The notes below the pieces were generated by a model. It had not been told where the DNA came from. It worked only from the letters and a program-made list of their open reading frames with translations, and did no database searches. A DNA stretch of 64,000 nucleotides from the NCBI GenBank assembly GCA_049324575.1, contig JBMONI010000016.1, forward strand, positions 214,385 to 278,384, in the 5' to 3' direction. Positions 25,386-33,379 of this stretch are shown in pieces. Each line of letters begins with the position of its first letter. The stretch's first letter is position 1. Source of the DNA: JBMONI01 sp049324575 (GTDB taxonomy: Bacteria; Omnitrophota; Omnitrophia; Omnitrophales; Aquincolibacteriaceae). A program made the translations under genes and the position numbers.

Positions 25386-27445
25386 AAATTTCCTTTTTTC
25401 GCTCCGGAGATCCCGGTTCCGCCGAGATGGGCCATGACCTGCTCCCGGAATTTCCGGCCCGGATCCCTTCCGATAAAGCGGCCGATTTTCTTGTGATAGT
25501 CCGGATATTTTGCAAGCAAACGGCCAATATTCTCCTGCTTTTGTGCATCGGCCGCTTCGCCAAAACTTGCCCCGCCCTCATGATAAACGAAAAGATTCTG
25601 GACATGAAGATGTTTGTAGCCCTTCCGGGAAGCGCGAAGGCACCAATCATTCTCTTCCCCGTATCCTCGCCCGAACAATGTTTCGTCAAGATCGCCGACG
25701 TCGGCAATCGCATTCCGGTTAAACCACATACAGAAACCCACCCCCGTCGGAATTAAAATCGGCCTAACTTGATCCAAAATACGAAAACAAGCGTCCAAAG
25801 AATCGACCGTATGCCCGACCGGAAGAGGATTATAGCGATCGATCTCCGGGAAGGAACAGATCGTTCCGTTGTTGGAATAAGGGGTGATGCTCGCAACGCG
25901 GCCATCGAGTAAGGCGGGCGCCAAAAGCCTTGAAAGCCAGCCGGGAGGCACGAGAGCATCGCTGTTAAGGACAACTACATGCCGGCCAGAGTACTGCCAC
26001 CCCATATTTACAGCCCGAACAAATCCCGAGTTCTGTTGTTGACGTAAGATCTTGATCTCGACCCAAGGATTATCACTGCGTAGTCCGCCCAGATAAGCAT
26101 CGATCCCGGCTTCTGAACTCCCGTCATCGATAAGAAGGAGCCGGCTCCGCACATCGGTATTTTTGATGAGAGACGCTACGCACGCCTTCAGTCGGTCAAG
26201 CCGGTTATAAAAAGGAAGAACGATGTCGGCCTGTACTTTCTCCCGCCGGAGATTCTCCTTTTTTTCCGTGATCATGTTGCGTTCCTTCAAAAAGAGCTTC
26301 AGCTTCTCGAAAAGCCCGCCCGCTCCAGCCTCGAGAGGAACGGTCCATCCATACCGGCCTTGCGCGATCCGTTCGACCTGCGCGCCGAGATCGAACATCA
26401 GGATGGGAAATCCAAGCTGGAGGATCTCTTCGCAAGCATAAGAATAGGTTTCCGGCCAGATCGACGGAAAAAGAAACAGATCGATCTCCTCGCGGGCGAT
26501 GAGCGCCGGAAGTTCCTGATGTTCGTAACACCCCAAGATCTCCCAAACGCCGCGCTCGAACTTCCCACGGCGGCAAAGATGCGTGTAACCGAAATGCTTG
26601 ATCCGGATCGGAAGTCCCGCCTGGCGCACTCGCCGGGAAAGCTCCTTGAGAACATGTGCGCCTTTCGCAACCGCCAACGCCCCAAGGACCCCGACGCGAA
26701 GCTCCGTTGCCGTACGCGGGATGCGACCGGCAATATTCAAATAGTGATACAAAGGCTCGCGCGAAACAACCCGTGTCGCGACCTCCGGGAAATGCCGCCG
26801 GTAGATCGCCTGCGCAGAAGCGCTTGGAACGCGCACCTCCCGGGCCCCCTGGAGGATCTTTCGAAAAAAAGACCGATGCTCTTCGAGTTCCGGCCCCTCC
26901 TGCGCGCATTTTTCTTCGCAGGACTTCCCTTGTTCATCCACCAGCTGTGTATGAAAACAGACCGGATAATAATCATGGATTTCAAGATCATACCGCCCCC
27001 GAAATCCCGTGAGAAGCATGGCCAAATGCGCAGGATCCGCATAGGCGGCCTGATTGATAAGCAAGTCATCGATCCGGCAAAAAGCAATGACTTGTTTCAA
27101 ATCTTTCTCCGTCCGAAGCCGGAACCATCCCGCCGGTTTTCGGTTCGCGATCCCCCAATACAGCCCCCGCCCGACATCGTGCAGGATCAAGTAATCGCAA
27201 GCGGCCGCCCTTTTTTTTTGCATCAAGGCCAATGCTTCTTCCGACCCGCCCGCAAGCCCGGCCACATGGAAAACCAAAACTCTTTTTTTCTGTTCCTTCG
27301 GATCGAAAACTCCCAGGGCCTTGCGGCAACTTGAAGTCAACCCCTGGCCGAAAAGCCTTTCGTCCAGGGCGGCCTTCCATTGGCCCAAGACGCGCTGGTG
27401 CCGGAGATGGCTCGGCATAAGGGACTTGTCTTTCGTCTTTAGCAT
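25382..27445 (-). CDS. Two-domain glycosyltransferase (GT4-like plus GT2)
   Basis: The 687-residue protein fuses two glycosyltransferases. The N-terminal half (about 1-400) is GT-B/GT4-like, with RVGVLGALAVAKGAHVL near residue 255 and the donor-site stretch FLFPSIWPETYSYACEEILQ near 330. The C-terminal half (about 410-660) is a GT2 (GT-A) domain with ADIVLPFYNRLDRLKACVAS, LLLIDDGSSE and LNSDALVPPGWL (the DxD-equivalent). A cysteine-rich patch near 180 is unexplained. I chose ATG 27443-27445, preceded by GGGGGG seven bases away; GTG 27466 is an alternative. Its stop overlaps the sulfotransferase fusion's ATG. It probably adds two consecutive sugars of a repeating unit. Confidence 0.83.
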   Translation of the reverse strand: MLKTKDKSLMPSHLRHQRVLGQWKAALDERLFGQGLTSSCRKALGVFDPKEQKKRVLVFHVAGLAGGSEEALALMQKKRAAACDYLILHDVGRGLYWGIANRKPAGWFRLRTEKDLKQVIAFCRIDDLLINQAAYADPAHLAMLLTGFRGRYDLEIHDYYPVCFHTQLVDEQGKSCEEKCAQEGPELEEHRSFFRKILQGAREVRVPSASAQAIYRRHFPEVATRVVSREPLYHYLNIAGRIPRTATELRVGVLGALAVAKGAHVLKELSRRVRQAGLPIRIKHFGYTHLCRRGKFERGVWEILGCYEHQELPALIAREEIDLFLFPSIWPETYSYACEEILQLGFPILMFDLGAQVERIAQGRYGWTVPLEAGAGGLFEKLKLFLKERNMITEKKENLRREKVQADIVLPFYNRLDRLKACVASLIKNTDVRSRLLLIDDGSSEAGIDAYLGGLRSDNPWVEIKILRQQQNSGFVRAVNMGWQYSGRHVVVLNSDALVPPGWLSRLLAPALLDGRVASITPYSNNGTICSFPEIDRYNPLPVGHTVDSLDACFRILDQVRPILIPTGVGFCMWFNRNAIADVGDLDETLFGRGYGEENDWCLRASRKGYKHLHVQNLFVYHEGGASFGEAADAQKQENIGRLLAKYPDYHKKIGRFIGRDPGRKFREQVMAHLGGTGISGAKKGNL

Positions 27446-27469
27446 GGGCCGGCCCCCCGAAAACACCGT

Positions 27470-28282
27470 TCAGGAAAGAACGCAATATTTGGCATAGCGT
27501 TTAAGCGTTTGGTAGATCGCTTGCGCGGGTCCCGGGATCTCGTCCTCGCCGTTTTCAGTGTCTTTTCGAAAATGAACTTCCTTGGGCGAAACATAGATCC
27601 CCAGGGTCTTTTCCAGCGCATGGATCCCGCGGATCGAAAAGAAATCGCGGAAATGAATAAAAAACCACTGCTCGGAAGTTCTTTCCCGGACCACATAACT
27701 GAGAATGTGCTGATACATGAAGATCCAGATCGCCAGGTGTTTTTCGGCCTGGGTTTCGGCATTCGCGGCATCGCAGCAGATCGCTTCCGCTTCGGAGCAT
27801 GCAATGCCCCGTCGCATCAGGCTGGCCGCGCAAAATTGCGGCTCGCGAAAAACACAGATCCGAAGCGCGCCTTCGAGAGGAATTTGCCAAAAAGGCAAGG
27901 TCAGCGAAAAACGGGGGTCCTTGAAGCAGAAAGGCTGTTTCCCGCACAAATAAAAGACTTTTTCCCTCCACAAATCCGAAGCATAGAGCGGTCTATAGGA
28001 AACCCCGCCGATCCTTTCACGCTCGAGGGGATCCACGGCGGCCCTTCCTGGGCCAGAGCTTCTCAAAAGTTCAAGGGTTTTACGGTTCAGCATGGCATCG
28101 TTCAGAATGTCGCGGTTCAATCGAACGATCGCATCGTCCTCATAAAGCCCGTATCCGGTCTCTTTCTTGTGAGGCAAGACCGCGGCCAGGCTCTCCCCCA
28201 TGAAATAGCCGGCGCGGCTCAGACAGGCCGCAGGAATGCTGAGTCCGCTCCCCCAGCTTCCAAGAATGACCACGTTCTTCAT
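27470..28282 (-). CDS. Sulfotransferase-like protein
   Basis: The 270-residue protein opens KNVVILGSWGSGLSIPAACL, a P-loop-like start of the PAPS-sulfotransferase family in which the basic residue usually found in GxxRSGTS-type loops is replaced by Trp-Gly. Further features are FCFKDPRFSLTLPFW near residue 120, where families of this kind bind the acceptor or PAPS, and ICVFREPQFCAASLMRRG near 145, the 3'-phosphate-binding region. Length is normal for bacterial sulfotransferases. It overlaps the large glycosyltransferase gene upstream (ATGA). Likely a carbohydrate sulfotransferase, but the altered loop leaves activity in doubt. Confidence 0.68.
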   Translation of the reverse strand: MKNVVILGSWGSGLSIPAACLSRAGYFMGESLAAVLPHKKETGYGLYEDDAIVRLNRDILNDAMLNRKTLELLRSSGPGRAAVDPLERERIGGVSYRPLYASDLWREKVFYLCGKQPFCFKDPRFSLTLPFWQIPLEGALRICVFREPQFCAASLMRRGIACSEAEAICCDAANAETQAEKHLAIWIFMYQHILSYVVRERTSEQWFFIHFRDFFSIRGIHALEKTLGIYVSPKEVHFRKDTENGEDEIPGPAQAIYQTLKRYAKYCVLS

Positions 28283-30792
28283 CGCGCGCCCCTTGCCAAG
28301 CGATCAAACCGTTTGCGGATCCTGTCGCGGAGTCCGCGCAACGTTTTGCCTGTTTGATCGGAGGCTTTCATTTGCGCATGGAAGAAACTGTTGTAGCTTC
28401 TTTCATGCATCCGCCACCGGGCAAGCTTCTCCGGCCGGTAGCAGAACGGTCCCTTCAGGCTCAATTGAAGATAAAGCCACCAATCGAACCAAGGATCGAA
28501 GGAATTGATGAAATCCACCTGATAGAGATGCTTTCTCTTCACGGTCACGAACGAGAGCGAGAGAATGGGGTTTTTAAGCGTCAGCCGCGCCACAAAGGAG
28601 GACGGCCCTTCCGGAATGTCTTTCAAGTTCATCTGATACCCCTCGAGGATATCCTTCCTTTTTTCCAGGATCTGAGGATCGTCGCTAAAAACCGAAAAGT
28701 CATGATAGTGAAGCACAGCCTCCGGCGAGCGCCGCACCGATTCCCGCATCTTCTCCAACTTCGCCGGTTCCCAAACATCGTCGGCTTCCAGAAAAGCGAC
28801 ATATTCCCCGGTGCTTTCCCGCAATCCCCGCTTCAGCGTGAGGGTCAGTCCTCGATTATGGCCTCCTTCATGGGTCGCGACTTTGATGCGAGGATCCTTC
28901 GACGCAAAGTTCTTCAGCGTCCGGAGCGAACCGTCCGTCGACCCGTCATCGACAAGGATCAGTTCCCAATCCCGGTAAGTTTGACCCAAGACCGACCGGA
29001 TGGCTTCGGGGACGAGACGCTCGTAATTGAAATTCGGAAGGATCACCGAAAACCGGATGCGCTTCGCTTCCTGAGAAAGCGACAGCGCTTTGGCCGTCAC
29101 CGCCTCGACAAGCGGCATCACAGCCCGATCGTCGAAAAACGATCTCTGGACTTGAGGGGCCTGCGTTTCCAGGCGCTGACGCAATAAAGCGTCCCGATCT
29201 AGGCGCAGCAAGGCCTGGGCCATATCCTCCGCTTCCGTTTGATCGATGACGATCCCTCCGCCCTTCTCAAGGGCCTCATAAATACCGCTCCCTTCGCGAA
29301 AAGCCAGCACAGGTTTCCCAAGCGCCATCGCCTCCAGGCAAACCAGCGGGAAAGGGTCGATGCGTGAGGTCAGGAGAAAATAATCGGCTTTTTTCAGGAC
29401 CGGGAACGGATTTTCCAGCTCTCCGGTCATCAGGATCTCCGGAACGACCTCCGCGGCGGAAGCCGAAAAAAACTCGGGGTTATAGACGCCGATCCAAACG
29501 AATTGATAACGGCCGTGTTCGCGGACTTTTTTGTAAACTTCGCAGAAAAGGTCAAACCCCTTCCGGTAATTCTGAAAATCCGTCGAAAGATTTCCCATGC
29601 CCATGACCACACGCCGCCCCCCGGCGCCGATCCGCGCATTCCAGCCGTTCTTTTCTTTCTCAGCCTTGGCGCGCACCTCGTCATGCGCAATGAAAGAATG
29701 AATGAGCTCGATCCTCGACGGATCCACAGCAAAATCCCGCATCAAGCGCTCCCGGACCGGGGCCGAGCATGCGACAAAGATATCCGCCGCCCCTTGGACC
29801 TCGTCGGGATCGAAAAGATTCCACAAACTCAACCGTTCGCGGTCGAGAAGCTCATGAATATGCAGAAGCGTCGGAATCCCCATCTCCCTGGCAATGCGAG
29901 CGAAGGCGATCGTATCCGCCGTATTCGAGTACACGAGGTCCGGTTCCATTTTGGCGAGGATCCGCTTCAACCCCTCCTCCCGCGTCTCTCCTTCCTCTTT
30001 CATGCTGGTCAGCGCTTCGAGGTAGATCCTGTCCGGGAACTCCTTGTTGAATTCATAGGACATGCTTCCCTTGGCCAAGGAAAAGACCGTCAGGTCATAG
30101 GAGTTTTTCAACGCCATGCCGATCTTGAAAAGCATGATCGGAGCGCCCGTCCTGGATTCCTCATGATTGATGATCAGGATCCTTTTTCGTTTGCGGGAAG
30201 CGCGCAGGACGTTCTTGCTGAGCAGAGACCGGTACTTCCGGCCGGCCGCCTTGCTGAAATAAGTCCTCCCTTCACGCTGGCCGTGCGAGCACCAATGCAG
30301 GAAGGCTTCGCGCTCGGTGCTGATTCCGTTCTTCAAGAGGTCCGTATAGGCGGACAAATAGGTATCTCCGTCAAAGTTCTTCTGAAGGATCCAGCGATAG
30401 AGCCGGTTCAGGAAAAAACCGGTCGGGAACGTCCGGTCCTCCCAGCGGCCGCAGCGGCGCCAATGCCGGTAAACGGGAATAAAACCATGGATATTCGCTC
30501 TGCGAACGTCCGGATAGAATTCCACATAATACTTCCAGTCAAAAAAAAGGATCTCCCAGCCGATCTTCAGAAATTTCAGAACAGCCGTCATCCAGGCGTA
30601 AAAACGGTAACGGCCCCGAAGCGTGACGCCTCCTTTACGGAAAAAAACACGGCCTTCTTCACATCCGTATTCACACCAATGCCGGATCGCGGCTTTTTTC
30701 GTGCGGATCCCCGCGTCCTGGAGGTCCGGATAATAGTCGAGATAAGCCTTCCAATCAAAAAAACGGGGAGGAAGAAGACCGTCGGACTTCAT
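28279..30792 (-). CDS. Glycosyltransferase with three PDL/HYxxxGxxEGR repeats, GT4 and GT2 domains
   Basis: The 837-residue protein begins with three copies of a roughly 40-residue repeat (e.g. FFDWKAYLDYYPDLQDAG followed by HWCEYGCEEGR; DWKYYVEFYPDVRRA; TYLSAYTDLLKNG then HWCSHGQREGR), a module that recurs next to bacterial glycan enzymes. A GT4 domain follows (ILIINHEESRTGAPIML, TLLHIHELLD, DYFLLTSRIDPFPLVCLEAMALGKP). The C-terminal GT2 domain reads FSVILPNFNYERLVPEAI, LILVDDGSTDGS and AFLEADDVW. ATG 30790-30792 overlaps the stop of the upstream GT2 gene (ATGA); a longer upstream reading would lie inside that gene and is rejected. Likely adds two sugars; the repeats may anchor it to the membrane complex or to glycan. 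Confidence 0.85.
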   Translation of the reverse strand: MKSDGLLPPRFFDWKAYLDYYPDLQDAGIRTKKAAIRHWCEYGCEEGRVFFRKGGVTLRGRYRFYAWMTAVLKFLKIGWEILFFDWKYYVEFYPDVRRANIHGFIPVYRHWRRCGRWEDRTFPTGFFLNRLYRWILQKNFDGDTYLSAYTDLLKNGISTEREAFLHWCSHGQREGRTYFSKAAGRKYRSLLSKNVLRASRKRKRILIINHEESRTGAPIMLFKIGMALKNSYDLTVFSLAKGSMSYEFNKEFPDRIYLEALTSMKEEGETREEGLKRILAKMEPDLVYSNTADTIAFARIAREMGIPTLLHIHELLDRERLSLWNLFDPDEVQGAADIFVACSAPVRERLMRDFAVDPSRIELIHSFIAHDEVRAKAEKEKNGWNARIGAGGRRVVMGMGNLSTDFQNYRKGFDLFCEVYKKVREHGRYQFVWIGVYNPEFFSASAAEVVPEILMTGELENPFPVLKKADYFLLTSRIDPFPLVCLEAMALGKPVLAFREGSGIYEALEKGGGIVIDQTEAEDMAQALLRLDRDALLRQRLETQAPQVQRSFFDDRAVMPLVEAVTAKALSLSQEAKRIRFSVILPNFNYERLVPEAIRSVLGQTYRDWELILVDDGSTDGSLRTLKNFASKDPRIKVATHEGGHNRGLTLTLKRGLRESTGEYVAFLEADDVWEPAKLEKMRESVRRSPEAVLHYHDFSVFSDDPQILEKRKDILEGYQMNLKDIPEGPSSFVARLTLKNPILSLSFVTVKRKHLYQVDFINSFDPWFDWWLYLQLSLKGPFCYRPEKLARWRMHERSYNSFFHAQMKASDQTGKTLRGLRDRIRKRFDRLARGAR

Positions 30793-31607
30793 AAGCTCTT
30801 TTTCGCGGAAGATCCTTCGAACCAGCCGAGCAATCGGTAGATATTGACGATAAGAAAATTGTGGAAGCGGTGCCAGAAAAGAGCCGAGGTCTTCGCCCCG
30901 GCGTAGCGGCGGGCGACGGCCAGGTCCTCGCCGAATCCTTTTTCGAAACCGGAAACGGTCTTCGTGGTCCCGTACATGCGGAAACAGGCAAGGGTCCGGT
31001 CGATCAAGCCCGGCTGGGCGATCTTCCCGAAGCGAAGCCAGAGATCGTAGTCCATGGCCCAGTTCAGCGCGAGATCGAGCCCGCCCGCTTCGCGCCACAG
31101 ATCTTTCCGGAAGAAAACGCCCATTTGGGAAACGAAATTCCCGCCCAGATGTCTTGCGAAAGAGTATCGCCTGAGTTGGAAGGCTTTGTAAGCGCTGACG
31201 AATTTTCGGATCTCCCGGCCACGCGCGTCGAGGATCCTGACATGCCCGAACACCCATCGAGTGGAGGGATGTGTTCGAAAATATTCCGCCACCGCCGACA
31301 AGGCTCCGGGCTCATACCGATCATCGGAATTAAGCCAAGCCAGGATCTCGCCGCGGGCGAGCGAAAAACCTTTGTTGATCGCATCCGATTGGCCGCGGTC
31401 ATGATTGCTCGCCCAGTGGATCTGTCCCGGATAACGGGCGGCCAGTTCGCGAAGGATCTCGACCGTGCCATCGGTGCTTCCTCCGTCCATGACGATGAGC
31501 TCTTTAGCGGGAGAGTCCTGATTCATCACAGATTCCGCCGCTGCACGGATAAACCTCGCGCTGTTGAAGGACGGCATAACGATCGAGATGAGCGGTTCGG
31601 ATGGCAT
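30789..31607 (-). CDS. Family 2 glycosyltransferase
   Basis: The 272-residue protein is a compact GT-A enzyme: ISIVMPSFNSARFIRAAAES at the start, LIVMDGGSTDGT near residue 39, LAWLNSDDRYEPGA near 90 (DxD-equivalent NSDD), and NWAMDYDLWLRFGK near 195 containing the catalytic-base Asp region. It resembles WbbD/WcaA-type inverting transferases that add one sugar from a nucleotide donor. I chose ATG 31605-31607; an upstream TTG (31655) would add 16 polar residues without a ribosome-binding site. It lies 57 bases after a sulfotransferase gene and overlaps the next gene (ATGA). Confidence 0.87.
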   Translation of the reverse strand: MPSEPLISIVMPSFNSARFIRAAAESVMNQDSPAKELIVMDGGSTDGTVEILRELAARYPGQIHWASNHDRGQSDAINKGFSLARGEILAWLNSDDRYEPGALSAVAEYFRTHPSTRWVFGHVRILDARGREIRKFVSAYKAFQLRRYSFARHLGGNFVSQMGVFFRKDLWREAGGLDLALNWAMDYDLWLRFGKIAQPGLIDRTLACFRMYGTTKTVSGFEKGFGEDLAVARRYAGAKTSALFWHRFHNFLIVNIYRLLGWFEGSSAKKSL

Positions 31608-31664
31608 AAACGCGTTATTATCCCTATTTTGGAGCTTTTTGTATACTCCCGCCAAAAACCAAGG

Positions 31665-32531
31665 CTACCAGAAGGAAGACGGGACCGAATGCTTTTTCAG
31701 ATGCCCAGCGCAAAGCGCTTTCGCATATTCATAAAGTTCCCGGTCATAGGAAAATTCGGCGGCAAAACGGCGCCGAAGGTCCGAGCGGGCATTTAAATAG
31801 GACGGATCGAGATTGACGGCCTTCGGTTCCGGCGTTTCCCGGATGCCGAAAAACCCATATAAATAAGGCGCCCATTGAGAAAAGGTCTCGGTGATCCCCA
31901 CAAAGAAGAATTCCCGCAGGACTTTTTTCGCCAGCTCGACACAGACCCGGGGATCCACGGGGGAAGGAAAACGATGCCCATAAAAATCCTTGGCCAGATT
32001 AAAGCTAACAATGAACGCATGGCTTTTAAAGACGCGAAGCCATTCTTCGAACTCAAGAAAGCGCCCTCCGGGATCCAGAAAATATTTCTTTTCTCCGTCA
32101 GGCATCCCCCCTGCCTCGAATCTCTTCTTCTGAAAAGCGTGAAAAGAGAGGGCCCGGTCGACAGGGTCCCGCAGAAACGTCAGGTAACGAGCCTCCCGAT
32201 GGAAATGCCGATGGATCCCATAGCGCACCTTGTGCCCGAGGATGATCCGAATACGGTTTTTTTCCGGCTCCGTCAAAGAGCCGAGATAAGCATCAGGATC
32301 ATAAGTCTCATCGATCGTCGCATAGTGGCTTTGCCGGACATTGAAATACCGGATCGTCCCTGGAGGATAAACCGGCAGGATCTCGAACGGTTGAAGATGT
32401 TTCTCCAGATGGACCCGGAAAGTGGTCCCCGCCGTTTTTGCGATATGGTAGAAGATATAAAGAGGGAAAGGCTTTCGACTGCGGGCTTCCTTCCATGTCC
32501 TTTGCAGAAGATCCATCCAACGGTTGCCCAT
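31665..32531 (-). CDS. Sulfotransferase (Sulfotransfer_2-like)
   Basis: The 288-residue protein has a clear 5'-phosphosulfate-binding loop, FYHIAKTAGTTFRVHLEKHL near residue 27 (Lys and Thr-Thr present), and YLTFLRDPVDRALSFH near 115 as the 3'-phosphate site (Arg-Asp-Pro). This matches bacterial relatives of heparan/uronyl 2-O-sulfotransferases, which move sulfate from PAPS to carbohydrate hydroxyls. ATG 32529-32531 was chosen because AAAGGA lies nine bases upstream; the ATG at 32538-32540 directly abuts that sequence. It is the first gene of the glycan decoration operon, downstream of a TATAAT promoter. It is the most canonical sulfotransferase in the window. Confidence 0.85.
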   Translation of the reverse strand: MGNRWMDLLQRTWKEARSRKPFPLYIFYHIAKTAGTTFRVHLEKHLQPFEILPVYPPGTIRYFNVRQSHYATIDETYDPDAYLGSLTEPEKNRIRIILGHKVRYGIHRHFHREARYLTFLRDPVDRALSFHAFQKKRFEAGGMPDGEKKYFLDPGGRFLEFEEWLRVFKSHAFIVSFNLAKDFYGHRFPSPVDPRVCVELAKKVLREFFFVGITETFSQWAPYLYGFFGIRETPEPKAVNLDPSYLNARSDLRRRFAAEFSYDRELYEYAKALCAGHLKKHSVPSSFW

Positions 32532-32581
32532 AAAAAACATTCCTTTGAAGGTGTAGGCCAGTAAGACGAAATGCAGAAGCT

Positions 32582-32609
32582 ATTATATGCCATTTCGAGA
32601 GGATGAAAA
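32582..32609 (-). promoter_or_regulatory. Sigma-70-type promoter of the glycan decoration operon
   Basis: Read on the minus strand, TTTTCA (32604-32609) and a perfect TATAAT (32582-32587) are 16 bases apart. Transcription would start near 32,575, giving a leader of about 44 bases to the sulfotransferase ATG at 32531. Nine genes with short gaps or overlaps follow down to 18,135. Confidence 0.6.
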
Positions 32610-32729
32610 CAGCGCTCATCCCGAGCCCAGGCCCCCTCTCCCGCTCTTTAACATCACCCTAATATCACCCCGGAGGTGTGATTATCGGCCTCTGGAAAAG
32701 AAGTCCCTTTTTGATAATCACCCTTCAAG

Positions 32730-32757
32730 AGTAGAGTGCCCTTAAGGGTGCTCTACT
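32730..32757. terminator. Perfectly paired bidirectional hairpin downstream of the giant gene
   Basis: A 12-bp stem (32730-32741 with 32746-32757, two G-T pairs) closes a TTAA loop. It is flanked by the direct repeat CTTCAAGA (32723-32730 and 32756-32763). No T-run follows on either strand, so termination is plausible but unproven. Together with the palindrome at 32806-32836 it fills the 347-base gap between the giant gene and the sulfotransferase gene; no protein gene is seen there. Confidence 0.4.
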
Positions 32758-32805
32758 TCAAGAAAATCATCTGCGTAACCGGGCAAAAGTCTTTGGGAAT
32801 TTGCC

Positions 32806-32836
32806 AGGGACGATTCTCTCCGGGAGAACCGTCCCT
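32806..32836. repeat. REP-like palindrome with AGGGACG/CGTCCCT arms
   Basis: AGGGACG (32806-32812) and CGTCCCT (32830-32836) form perfect terminal arms, with an inner stem TTCTC/GAGAA around TCCGG. Palindromes of this type (AGGGAC...GTCCCT with an inner TTCTC/GAGAA) are known as intergenic REP-like repeats, often mobilised by RAYT/Y1 transposases elsewhere in a genome. Only this copy is seen in the window; no transposase is present. Confidence 0.6.
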
Positions 32837-32887
32837 ATTGCACAAAAACTTGGCACTGCTTACTTGGCCGTTCACGGGAAAATCGGA

Positions 32888-33379
32888 TCAGGCGGAACGG
32901 GCGACAGCGACGGCCGTGCTTCGGAGTTCTCCAGTGATCCGGTCAAGCCACTCGCCGGTCAGATCGCGGAGGATGTCTTTTTTATCCGGCTGGACGCCGG
33001 GCATGACGCCTTCATTCTGCGCAAAGAGAAGTGCCAGGCCGAAATTTCCCTCCCGGACCTCGGCAAAATATTTTTCGCCAAAGCGACGCTCGGGCGTCTT
33101 TCCCCCGCTCACAAAACCGATTCGAAGCGCTGTCGGCGAAAGGCGCCGGGCCTGCTCTTCGCTGAGCACATTCCCGAACGCCGAAAGATCACTCAACCGC
33201 TCCTGGGCCGTCGCCGACAAAGCTCCCACGGTCTCTCCTGTGATCAGGATCTTGAGGTTCTTGCGGTGGAGTCCGGCCACCGTCAAAAGCTCGCGGACCT
33301 CAGCGCGGCTCATCGACTCCAGGGCCGACGCCTCCAGCGTAAAGACCGCCTCCTTCGAAAAATCCCAGATGCTCGCGCT
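32888..33379 (-). other. Giant protein module 19: C-terminal tail
   Basis: Residues 7009-7171, split by a last RAEVR at 7033-7037. The 134-residue end domain contains LKILITGETVGALSATAQE and a related AEVREG string (YFAEVREGNFG). No family is recognised. Confidence 0.4.
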
